Assembly: GCA_039714555.1 (NCBI GenBank)
Contig: JBDLJB010000071.1
Span: 1-5,988 of the forward strand
Length of the DNA: 5,988 nucleotides
Origin: Namhaeicola sp039714555
Lineage (GTDB): Bacteria; Bacteroidota; Bacteroidia; Flavobacteriales; Flavobacteriaceae
Direction of reading: 5' to 3'
A program made the position numbers and the translations under genes. Each line of letters opens with the position of its first letter. Position 1 is the stretch's first letter. The notes under the pieces are model-generated. The model did not search any database. It saw nothing but the letters and a program-made list of their open reading frames with translations, and was not told the origin of the DNA. Positions 1 to 5,988 of the stretch are shown in pieces.

Positions 1-362
1 CAACTCGTTTATATGCGTAACTCTGTTGATGTTTATAACCATTAGAGTCTGTAAATAGCAGGTTGGGTTAATTTTTAATGAGGTCGGATAAAATTGATTT
101 TATATTGTTAAATATAGATATTGTATCATAATTAAAACGCAACTCTAGTCACTCTTTATTGTGATATAGGTTTATGTTATCAATGTATACATTATTTTTT
201 TGGTTGGGGTGTGGGTTAACCTTATAAAAAGTAAGGGTAATCCTTTATTATATTGGGATGATGAGGAGTAAGAAGTAGCGGCTTGTTGGGCAAAGTGTTT
301 CGAATTACCTATTCTTGTAGCTGAATCTTCATACTACCGTCTATTTTTAATATTCACCGCTT
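1..362. other. Non-coding or decayed stretch, no supportable gene
   Basis: No reading frame here has a start codon, sensible length and domain content together. On the plus strand a frame enters from the left edge and stops at TAG 43-45 (last residues RNSVDVYNH); it could be the tail of a gene outside the window, but 14 codons prove nothing. A plus-strand frame is open from 170 to 268 (ends PLLYWDDEE), stops at TAA 269-271, and continues in the same frame from 272 to 412 (begins EVAACWAKCFELP). It has no start and may be a decayed or repeated sequence. On the minus strand 172-333 is open for 53 codons without an N-terminal start. Bases 240-345 look somewhat richer in G+C than the surroundings. 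No tRNA cloverleaf or repeat array was seen. Confidence 0.5.
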
Positions 363-611
363 TTAAATCCCATTTATATCCCAATTTTTCAACCATTGGA
401 TACCGTATATTATAGAATTTTCATGCAAATAATCGCAGTTATGAATCTCTATACCAGAGTATTTTTTCTTCACTTTGTTCCAGTCAATTCCCATTGGGTT
501 AGATCCATTTTTAATACTGTAATTACTGTGGAATTTCTTAACATCTTCAATTTTTTTTAATATACAGATCTTAGTAAGGTGGATAGAATAAACAAATAAA
601 GCTCGAACCAC
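363..611 (-). CDS. Doubtful small hypothetical protein (82 aa), possibly a gene remnant
   Basis: I do not recognise this protein. It reads from a GTG at 609-611 to TAA at 363-365. The frame stays open upstream to 660, just before a stop at 663-665, but has no ATG there. The N-terminal third is hydrophobic and lysine-rich; the C-terminal half is more protein-like, with GIDWNKVKKKYSGIEI followed by a tryptophan-containing tail (YGIQWLKNWDINGI). The KYxGIEI...W...WD pattern faintly recalls small uncharacterised bacterial proteins with a YDGIEI and WYYGWD layout, but that is only an impression. After the stop the same frame continues through a second stop (TGA at 354-356) into IDGSMKIQLQE, which would fit a C-terminus broken by stops. 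There is no Bacteroidota promoter at the right distance upstream and no partner gene. It could equally be a chance ORF. Confidence 0.27.
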   Translation of the reverse strand: MVRALFVYSIHLTKICILKKIEDVKKFHSNYSIKNGSNPMGIDWNKVKKKYSGIEIHNCDYLHENSIIYGIQWLKNWDINGI

Positions 612-839
612 AAATAATTTTACTTTCTGTTTAAATTTTTTAAATATTAAAAATATAACCTCTTATGAAAGAAAAAAGTTGGAATATCATTCAAAATATC
701 AAAACCAAAAAATAGATGAAATTTTGAAAAAGTTTCAAGAGCCAGAATTTTTCCTAATTGGTTTGTGGTTTTGTTTTATTTATTAATGTTTATAAATATC
801 TCAGTAATAGATTTTTTGGTTTTATATAGCTTTAAATAA

Positions 840-874
840 AAGGTTGCACCTTACTTTTTATATGGCACAACCTT
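840..874 (-). terminator. Possible terminator-like hairpin, minus orientation
   Basis: The arms AAGGTTG (840-846) and CAACCTT (868-874) are perfect complements, and two further G-C pairs can form inside after a two-base mismatch. On the minus strand the stem is followed by TTTATTTAAA, a broken T-tract, while the plus side lacks one. It would suit a minus-strand transcript arriving from the right, yet no supported minus-strand gene lies between here and 1210, so it may be a leftover or a fortuitous stem. Confidence 0.25.
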
Positions 875-927
875 GCCTTATAGATAAAATTAAATAATAT
901 TTTTTAAAGGTTCAAGATAATTTAAAT

Positions 928-958
928 TTTGACAAATAGTTTTTTTCTTTTAAGTTTG
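928..958 (+). promoter_or_regulatory. Bacteroidota-type sigma-A promoter for the GLPGLI-receptor operon
   Basis: TTTG at 928-931 and TAAGTTTG at 951-958 are separated by 19 bases. This matches the known primary promoter consensus of the Bacteroidota (TTTG at -33, about 19-21 bases, TAnnTTTG at -7). Transcription would begin near 963-966, giving a leader of roughly 245 bases before ATG 1211. The next genes downstream on this strand are the GLPGLI gene and the receptor. The match is good, but the consensus is short and AT-rich DNA produces chance hits. Confidence 0.5.
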
Positions 959-1087
959 AGAGTTGAAAACAAAAGTATTAAGGGTAATTGACTTTAGTAT
1001 TTTTACAAAAATGATAAAATTGATGGAAATCTAATTATTAAAATGATATTATAACTAATAGACTAAAAATTCATATGGAATATTGAT

Positions 1088-1123
1088 GAACCTGTTAAAT
1101 GCAAATTATTATTTAGCAGGTTC
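1088..1123 (+). promoter_or_regulatory. 13-bp stem-loop in the leader of the GLPGLI operon
   Basis: The left arm GAACCTGTTAAAT (1088-1100) pairs with the right arm ATTTAGCAGGTTC (1111-1123) around the 10-base loop 1101-1110. All positions pair, one as a U-G wobble. No T-run follows (the next bases are TCTCAAAATA), so a classical terminator is unlikely. A smaller stem follows: AAGAAC 1138-1143 with GTTCTT 1155-1160. Their place between the predicted promoter and ATG 1211 would fit an RNA structure affecting mRNA stability or expression, or a palindromic binding site. No known riboswitch class is recognisable. Confidence 0.35.
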
Positions 1124-1210
1124 TCAAAATATTCAGCAAGAACAAGAGATTCGAGTTCTTCTAAACTTATGCTTTTAAAATTTTGAGATTTTAACTAATA
1201 ATAAATAACT

Positions 1211-1963
1211 ATGAAAAAAATTAAAACGAGTATACTTTTTATATTTATATTTTTCTCTGCTTTTTCTCAAACTAAGTTGGAAATTCATTATAAAGTTAAT
1301 ACTAATTTTGGTTTACCTATTGAAAGGTTAGGGGTATTAAAAATTACTGAAAATAAATCACTATTTGAATTACAAATAAAAAATCCAAATTCAAATGTTA
1401 AATTAAACGAAGAAGGAGAATATATAGAGGTAGTTTCTTTTACAAAAAGGGGATATACTAATTCATATTTTATAGATTTTGAAAAACAAATATTTGTATT
1501 AGAGGAAAATATACTGGGAGAAACTTATAACGTTACAAGGGGGCTACATAATATTGATTGGATAGTTATGGAGGAAACAAAAAAAATAGGTTCTTTTGAT
1601 TGTCAATTGGCTACAGGTAAATTTAGAGGTAGAATATATAATGTTTGGTTTACAACTAAAATTCCTATAACATCTGGACCATGGAAATTATATGGTTTAC
1701 CAGGATTAATTTTAGAGGCAACGGATAGGTTAAATCAAGTTCAATTTGTAATGGAATCTATAAAAACCATAGATGGCCCAATAAATTTAAAACCATTAAA
1801 AGGCGGTAATGAAATAACTTTTGAGGAGTATGTTTATAAAAAAGAGAATTATAAAAAAGACTTTTCAAAAAAAGTTGATTCAAAATTACCTAGAGAAGTA
1901 AGAGTAGAATCTGTAATATCTACATCAAAAGGCCTAGAAGTCTTTGATAATACAAATAATTAA
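1211..1963 (+). CDS. GLPGLI family exported protein
   Basis: This 250-residue protein belongs to the GLPGLI family, a Bacteroidota-restricted group of exported proteins with no established biochemical function. The namesake motif GLPGLI is at residues 162-167, inside the characteristic block GPWKLYGLPGLILEATD (156-172). Other family-like features are the IDW near 117-119, the IGSFDCQLAT stretch with the only cysteine (131), and FRGRIYNVWFTTKIPI before the motif. Residues 1-20 form a Sec signal peptide: a lysine-rich start, a hydrophobic core of Ile/Phe/Leu and an SAFSQ exit, so the mature protein is periplasmic or envelope-associated. No lipobox cysteine or membrane segment is seen. The ATG start is preceded by an A/T-rich TAATAATAAATAACT, usual for Bacteroidota, which rely little on Shine-Dalgarno pairing. 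The length is within the family's normal range. It lies directly upstream of, and in the same reading frame as, the receptor gene; the stop is a tandem TAATAA. The family assignment is firm; the role is unknown. Confidence 0.95.
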   Translation: MKKIKTSILFIFIFFSAFSQTKLEIHYKVNTNFGLPIERLGVLKITENKSLFELQIKNPNSNVKLNEEGEYIEVVSFTKRGYTNSYFIDFEKQIFVLEENILGETYNVTRGLHNIDWIVMEETKKIGSFDCQLATGKFRGRIYNVWFTTKIPITSGPWKLYGLPGLILEATDRLNQVQFVMESIKTIDGPINLKPLKGGNEITFEEYVYKKENYKKDFSKKVDSKLPREVRVESVISTSKGLEVFDNTNN

Positions 1964-1966
1964 TAA

Positions 1967-4651
1967 ATTATTTTAAGAATACAACATATATTTTACCTAA
2001 TAATTGCATTATCAAGTAATTCTGCTTTTAGTCAATCTATTATACATGGTGTTGTAAGAGATAGTATAGGTAGTCATATCCCTTTAGTAAATGTATTTGT
2101 AACAGAAGAAAGTAATAATAATAAAGTATTTGCTTATACCTATGGTAATGAAGAAGGTAAGTATAAGTTGAAAATTCATGATTCAGGTGTTTTTACAATT
2201 AATTTTAGTGCACTCAGTTATAAAACTGGTAAATCCACTATTATTATTGACAGTCTTAAACCTCCTAAAGAAATAACTCTTGACTATGTTTTAAATTATA
2301 AAAATTTAATATTAAGCGAGGTAATTATTCATGATAGTAAACCTATAATAATAAAAAAGGATACTATAATCTACAAGGTCAAAAATTTTATTAAAGGAAA
2401 TGAGCAGGTTGTTGAAGATTTGCTGAAAAATATTCCGGGTATTAATATTGATTCTGATGGTACAATTAAAGCAGGTAATAAAGAAATAGAAAAATTGATG
2501 ATTGATGGTGATGACTTCTTTGAAAAAGGGTATAAAATTCTTTCAAAAAATATGCCTCCAGATCAGATAGAAAATATTGAATTATTACAAAGATACTCTA
2601 ATAACAAGTTACTTACAGGAGTTGAAAAAAGTGATAAAGTTGCCTTAAACCTTGTTTTAAAAGAAGATGCTAAAAGAAACTGGTTTGGGAATATTAATTT
2701 AGGTTATGATATTACGTTTAAAAATCGTTATAATTTTCAAAGTAATTTAATGAATTTTGGCAAGAAGAATAAATATTATTTTTTAACTAACTTTAATAAT
2801 ATTGGTTATGATGCCACTGGTGACATCAACCATTTAATTAGACCTATTCGTTATGGAGAACCATCAAGTATTGGTGATAATGAGAATGCGAATAGCTTAC
2901 TTAGTTTAAATTCTGCTACTCCAAATTTCAAAGCATCAAGAACTAATTTTAATAGCGAAAAATTAGTATCTCTTAACGCTATTTTTACACTTTCAAAAAA
3001 AGTAAAACTAAAAACTCTGGGTTTATTTAATTGGGATATAAATGATTTTTATAGAAACCAGGCACAAGTATATGGAACAAGTGAAAATGGTTTTACAAAT
3101 ACTGAAGATTATCAATTACGGAAGAAAAAGTATATTGGTTTTGGTAAAGTAGATTTAACCTATGATATTTCAAAAACTAAAATGCTTGAAGTTACATCTA
3201 AATATAATAATCAGGAGACAAACAGTGTAAGCAATTTGATTTTTAATGAAGAAGAAACTAATGAAAGGTTAAAAACATTAAATGAACTTTTTGATCAGAA
3301 AATAACTTTTACAAATAGGATAAAAAAGAATAAAGTTTATTTATTAACTGGAAGATATATTTATGAAAAAACACCTCAAGACTATAATATCAATCAGTTC
3401 TTTTATCAAAATCTATTTCCAGATATAACCAATACAAATAATGTAAGTCAATTAAGCGAAAACCAGATGCAGTTTGTTGGGTTTGAGTCACATTTATTAG
3501 ACAGAAAAGAAAATGGAAACCTTTTAGAATTACAATTGGGAAATCAATTTAGAAAAGATAAATTACTTTCTTCATTTTTTCTTAAAGAAGATAGTGCTAT
3601 TATAGAAACACCCAACGATTATCAAAATAATACTATTTATATTTCCAATGATTTATATTTTAATACTAAATATAGAATAAAAGTGAAAAATTTTGCTTTT
3701 ACAGGTAAGTTGGACTTCCATCAATTAATCAATCAGTTAGAACAAAATAATATTACAAAACAACAACCTTTTTTTATAAACCCTAGAATAAGTTTTGACT
3801 GGGAAATAAATAAAAAGAATAAAATACTTGGATCTTATGCTTACAATATAACAAATTCAAAAATATTAGACGTTTATAGAAACTATGTATTATCGGATTA
3901 TTGGTCATTTGAAAAAGGGACTGGAAATTTTAATCAATTAAATGCTTCAACATTATTTTTTAATTATCAACTTGGTAATTGGAGTGATATTTTTTTTGCA
4001 AATGCTTTTATAATTTATAATAAGAATCATAATTTTTTCTCTACTAATACTTTCATCACACAAAATTATTCACAATCAAAAAAAATAATAATAAATGATA
4101 GAGAAATGTTCAATATTTCATCTAACATGGATAGGTATTTTAAATCTATCTCATCAAATTTGAAACTTAATTTAGGCTATACAAAGACAAATTATAAAAA
4201 TATAATCAATGATTCTGATTTTAGAGAAATAAAGTCAACAAATTATAGTTATGGTGTTGAGTTACGTTCGGGTTTTACTGGTGTATTTAATTATCATATT
4301 GGTACAAAATGGAAAACAAATCAAATTGAAACTACCATTGTTGATGCTTATACAAATAACACATCATTTTTAGATTTGTCTTATGTTTTTACCGATAAAT
4401 TAAGTGTCTACCTTCAAGCTGAACGATATTATTTTGGCAATGTAGATAAAAATAATAATACTTATTATTTTGCAGATTTACAAGCCAGATATAAGTTTAA
4501 AGATAATAAGTTAACATTTTCACTGTCAGGAAAAAATCTTTTCAATACTGAAAGGTTTAAAATATATACTATTGATGATATTAGCTCCACAACAACAGAA
4601 TATAGACTTCTACCAAGAAATATACTTTTGAAAATGGAGTATAGATTTTAA
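1967..4651 (+). CDS. TonB-dependent-receptor-like outer-membrane beta-barrel protein with carboxypeptidase-regulatory-like domain
   Basis: An outer-membrane protein of 894 residues if read from ATT 1967. Residues 1-23 form a signal peptide (MILRIQ-like start, hydrophobic core, ending NSAFSQ). Residues 24-105 are a carboxypeptidase-regulatory-like fold: IHGVVRDSIG, then IPLVNVFV, then GNEEGKYKL and the FTINFSALSYKTG strand. Residues about 148-231 are a plug-like domain with VVEDLLKNIPGI (148-159), a DSDGTI turn and LMIDGDDFF (177-185). From about 239 to the end runs a transmembrane beta-barrel of alternating aromatic strands, closing with LLKMEYRF and the C-terminal Phe used in barrel assembly. 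The architecture fits the Bacteroidota family annotated as outer membrane beta-barrel or TonB-dependent receptor; the substrate is unknown. No TonB box is evident. The start is the problem: the first ATG/GTG/TTG in frame that leaves most of the protein is TTG 2168, which would remove the signal peptide and half of the first domain. The frame is open only from 1967, directly after TAATAA, so ATT 1967 (or 1970) is the best position. It is probably co-transcribed with the GLPGLI gene. Confidence 0.88.
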   Translation: MILRIQHIFYLIIALSSNSAFSQSIIHGVVRDSIGSHIPLVNVFVTEESNNNKVFAYTYGNEEGKYKLKIHDSGVFTINFSALSYKTGKSTIIIDSLKPPKEITLDYVLNYKNLILSEVIIHDSKPIIIKKDTIIYKVKNFIKGNEQVVEDLLKNIPGINIDSDGTIKAGNKEIEKLMIDGDDFFEKGYKILSKNMPPDQIENIELLQRYSNNKLLTGVEKSDKVALNLVLKEDAKRNWFGNINLGYDITFKNRYNFQSNLMNFGKKNKYYFLTNFNNIGYDATGDINHLIRPIRYGEPSSIGDNENANSLLSLNSATPNFKASRTNFNSEKLVSLNAIFTLSKKVKLKTLGLFNWDINDFYRNQAQVYGTSENGFTNTEDYQLRKKKYIGFGKVDLTYDISKTKMLEVTSKYNNQETNSVSNLIFNEEETNERLKTLNELFDQKITFTNRIKKNKVYLLTGRYIYEKTPQDYNINQFFYQNLFPDITNTNNVSQLSENQMQFVGFESHLLDRKENGNLLELQLGNQFRKDKLLSSFFLKEDSAIIETPNDYQNNTIYISNDLYFNTKYRIKVKNFAFTGKLDFHQLINQLEQNNITKQQPFFINPRISFDWEINKKNKILGSYAYNITNSKILDVYRNYVLSDYWSFEKGTGNFNQLNASTLFFNYQLGNWSDIFFANAFIIYNKNHNFFSTNTFITQNYSQSKKIIINDREMFNISSNMDRYFKSISSNLKLNLGYTKTNYKNIINDSDFREIKSTNYSYGVELRSGFTGVFNYHIGTKWKTNQIETTIVDAYTNNTSFLDLSYVFTDKLSVYLQAERYYFGNVDKNNNTYYFADLQARYKFKDNKLTFSLSGKNLFNTERFKIYTIDDISSTTTEYRLLPRNILLKMEYRF

Positions 4652-4687
4652 AAGACACTATCCCGTAAAGTGTGTAAACTTAATTTC

Positions 4688-4723
4688 ATAGGGTTCAATT
4701 TTTCATAGGTTGAATCCTATTTT
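4688..4723 (+). terminator. Probable rho-independent terminator of the GLPGLI-receptor operon
   Basis: ATAGGGTTCAA (4688-4698) pairs with TTGAATCCTAT (4710-4720) in an 11-bp stem with one G-U wobble and an 11-base loop. The stem runs into TTTT (4720-4723) on the plus strand. It lies 36 bases after the receptor's stop codon, with no further plus-strand gene downstream. The T-run is short, so termination may be incomplete. Confidence 0.5.
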
Positions 4724-4749
4724 AAAACCTGCCTGCTGGCAAGGCAGGT
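4720..4749 (-). terminator. Probable terminator of the integrase gene, GC-rich palindrome
   Basis: ACCTGCCT (4727-4734) and AGGCAGGT (4742-4749) are perfect 8-base inverse complements around the loop GCTGGCA. Read on the minus strand the stem is followed by TTTTAAAA, so it would end transcription of the integrase, whose stop codon is about 70 bases away. The stem is strikingly GC-rich in this AT-rich DNA. From memory, CCTGCC...GGCAGG palindromes recur between genes in Flavobacteriia, so this may also be a copy of a dispersed repeat. Confidence 0.5.
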
Positions 4750-4817
4750 ATAGTCATAAATTGGTTTAAAATTACGCTCCAATTTCTAATAGACATTGTC
4801 CATTTTGGGAGTGTAGA

Positions 4818-5988
4818 TTAAAACTGATTTATCCTTTCATTATATTCATCCAAGATATTGTTAGGCAAAGATTTCAAATAAATCTGAGTTGTATTTAATT
4901 TACTATGGCCTAACATTGCGGATATTGCCATTAATGGAACATCTTGAAGCATGGCTTGAGTAGCAAAACTATGTCTGGAGACATAGGAGGTAAGCCTATG
5001 TTCTATATCGCATAATCCTGCAATATCTTTTAAGCCTTTATTATATCTTTTTCTGGCCCACTCAACATCTCTATACTTTAACTCTAAAGTATCTCTTCTT
5101 ATGATCGGAAAGATATAATCATCTTTTGTTTTATCATTAATGTAAAAAGATAATATCTCTTTTAATTGATCTGTAATTTTTATATTGTAAATTTTTGAAG
5201 TCTTTTTTCTTTGGAAATTGATCCGACCATCGATAATATTTTCAATTTTAAGAAAAGCTAAGTCGATAAAAGAAATACCGTAAAGCATATACGATGCTAA
5301 AAAATAATTTCTGTAATTAAATAGGCTGTGGTCAGTATACAACTTTAATTCTAAGATTCTTTTTATATGTTCAATATCGATAGCTCTCTTTTCAGTAGTA
5401 GTTGTTTTGATCTTATAAAGAGCAAAAGGATAAGCTTGTCTTTCAATTAACCCTTCTTTAATTCCTTTGTTGTAGATCGCTCTAATAGTCCTCATATAAG
5501 ATGAAAATCCATTATAGGTATTACCTTTTGATAAATGATGTCTCTCAAACTTCTTTAAATAATCATAATTAAGTTCATTAAATTTTAAGTCTTTATTTTT
5601 GTTATATCTTTTAAGAATACCTAATACACCATTGTAAGAACGGGCATTACCATATCTTTTAGATTTTTTTAATTCATCAACTAATCGATAACCAAAATCA
5701 AAGAAAGAATCATATGAATTTTTATTAACTATTCTTTCTTTTACTTGGTTAATGGATAGATAATTCAACCCACCTTTATCAGAAATATCATTGATGATAT
5801 CGACAGCTCTTGTTTTTTCTTTTTGAAGTTTATTATTAAGTTTACTAATAGAAGATACTCCTTTGAAAGATTTTTTGACAATACGTTTACTAGGATCCCA
5901 ATCTTTTTCAGGGACAAAATGCCCTAGTGAAATTGATGTAGACTTTCTTAGATGACTTAATCTAAGAATAATTGGAAAAGTATTATCT
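4818..5988 (-). CDS. Tyrosine recombinase/phage-type integrase, 5' end beyond the window
   Basis: A site-specific recombinase of the Bacteroidota integrase type, which cuts and rejoins DNA through a covalent phosphotyrosine link to integrate or excise mobile DNA. The frame runs from the right edge, so 389 C-terminal residues are visible and roughly 15-30 are missing. TTG 5766-5768 is an internal codon, not the start. Visible residues 1-70 are an Arm-type DNA-binding domain (FPIILRLS, then STSISLGHFVPEKDWDPSKR). Residues about 94-190 are the SAM-like core-binding domain, and about 200-389 the catalytic domain. Catalytic candidates are Lys261 or Lys262 in the QRKKTSK hairpin, Arg338 in SYVSRHSFAT (codon 4974-4976), His361 in LGHSKLNTTQ and the nucleophile Tyr370 in IYLKSL (codon 4878-4880). 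The usual first arginine is replaced: the motif reads LYGISFIDLAFLK, with Ser239 at that place. The His of HxxR is Tyr335. Bacteroidota relatives such as IntDOT also lack the first arginine, so activity is not excluded. It converges on the receptor operon. Confidence 0.9.
   Translation of the reverse strand, partial: DNTFPIILRLSHLRKSTSISLGHFVPEKDWDPSKRIVKKSFKGVSSISKLNNKLQKEKTRAVDIINDISDKGGLNYLSINQVKERIVNKNSYDSFFDFGYRLVDELKKSKRYGNARSYNGVLGILKRYNKNKDLKFNELNYDYLKKFERHHLSKGNTYNGFSSYMRTIRAIYNKGIKEGLIERQAYPFALYKIKTTTTEKRAIDIEHIKRILELKLYTDHSLFNYRNYFLASYMLYGISFIDLAFLKIENIIDGRINFQRKKTSKIYNIKITDQLKEILSFYINDKTKDDYIFPIIRRDTLELKYRDVEWARKRYNKGLKDIAGLCDIEHRLTSYVSRHSFATQAMLQDVPLMAISAMLGHSKLNTTQIYLKSLPNNILDEYNERINQF

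Larger units (their letters stand above)
612..1210. other. Intergenic region and long leader of the GLPGLI operon
   Basis: This 600-base stretch is very AT-rich and holds no gene I can support. It contains the hairpin at 840-874, the Bacteroidota-type promoter at 928-958 and the hairpin at 1088-1123, listed separately. A start-less plus frame runs from 592 to about 783 and includes EILKKFQEPEFFLIGLWF; it might be a gene relic. Within the putative leader a 30-codon ORF runs from ATG 1086 to TAA 1178 (begins MNLLNANYYLAG), and the opposite strand is open from 1066 to 1194 without a start. None has independent support. Confidence 0.5.

Noticed and set aside
172..333. Minus-strand open stretch of 53 codons rich in Ser, Gln and Thr
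   Set aside because: No start codon near its N-terminus, no recognisable domain, and it lies opposite another start-less open stretch; best treated as chance or relic sequence.
280..345. Possible tRNA because of a TTTCGAAT T-loop-like string
   Set aside because: No acceptor, D or anticodon stems can be paired around it.
637..653. TTTTTAA-ATA-TTAAAAA inverted repeat
   Set aside because: Composed only of A and T in a very AT-rich region; such palindromes are expected by chance and would form a weak stem.
1086..1178. 30-codon ORF in the GLPGLI leader as a leader peptide
   Set aside because: No ribosome-binding support, no run of regulatory codons and no attenuator terminator after it; mentioned only as part of the leader.
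1066..1194. Minus-strand open frame with the acidic stretch SLEELESLVLAEYF
   Set aside because: It looks protein-like, but it has no start codon, is only 43 codons long and is antisense to the predicted leader; the palindrome at 1088-1123 accounts for part of its shape.
5766..5768. TTG as the start of the integrase
   Set aside because: The frame continues without a stop to the window edge and encodes an Arm-type DNA-binding domain, so the true start is outside the window.
1..5988. CRISPR array, toxin-antitoxin pair or retron-like system
   Set aside because: No regularly spaced repeats, no reverse transcriptase motif and no paired small genes were found on either strand.

Overview
The window is AT-rich bacterial DNA that points to a member of the Bacteroidota, most likely the Flavobacteriia. 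Three things support this: a GLPGLI-family secreted protein, an outer-membrane receptor with an N-terminal carboxypeptidase-regulatory-like domain, and an integrase of the Bacteroidota type with an Arm-binding domain. A sequence at 928-958 also fits the Bacteroidota promoter consensus (TTTG, 19 bases, TAnnTTTG).

Layout. Bases 1-362 hold no gene I can support, only short start-less open stretches that may be decayed. Bases 363-611 (minus) hold a doubtful small ORF. Bases 612-1210 are intergenic but structured, with a hairpin at 840-874, the promoter at 928-958 and a 13-bp hairpin at 1088-1123. Bases 1211-4651 (plus) form a two-gene unit: a GLPGLI protein followed after one extra stop codon by a TonB-dependent-receptor-like outer-membrane protein. 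Bases 4688-4749 hold two back-to-back hairpins that look like convergent terminators. Bases 4818-5988 (minus) are the C-terminal 389 residues of a tyrosine recombinase whose start lies beyond the right edge.

The main annotation point is the receptor's N-terminus. The first conventional start codon in its frame is TTG 2168, but the same frame continues upstream to 1967 and encodes the first half of the carboxypeptidase-regulatory-like domain and a good signal peptide. No ATG, GTG or TTG lies at the correct place; the codon directly after the tandem stop TAATAA is ATT. The gene therefore uses a near-cognate start, has lost its start by one substitution, or carries a small indel.

Working together. 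The GLPGLI protein (exported, function unknown) and the receptor are probably co-transcribed from the 928-958 promoter with a leader of about 245 bases. Both would act at the envelope, and the pairing is a recurring arrangement in Flavobacteriia. The adjacent integrase suggests, but does not prove, that this is near one end of a mobile element. I see no CRISPR array, tRNA, rRNA or complete insertion sequence.
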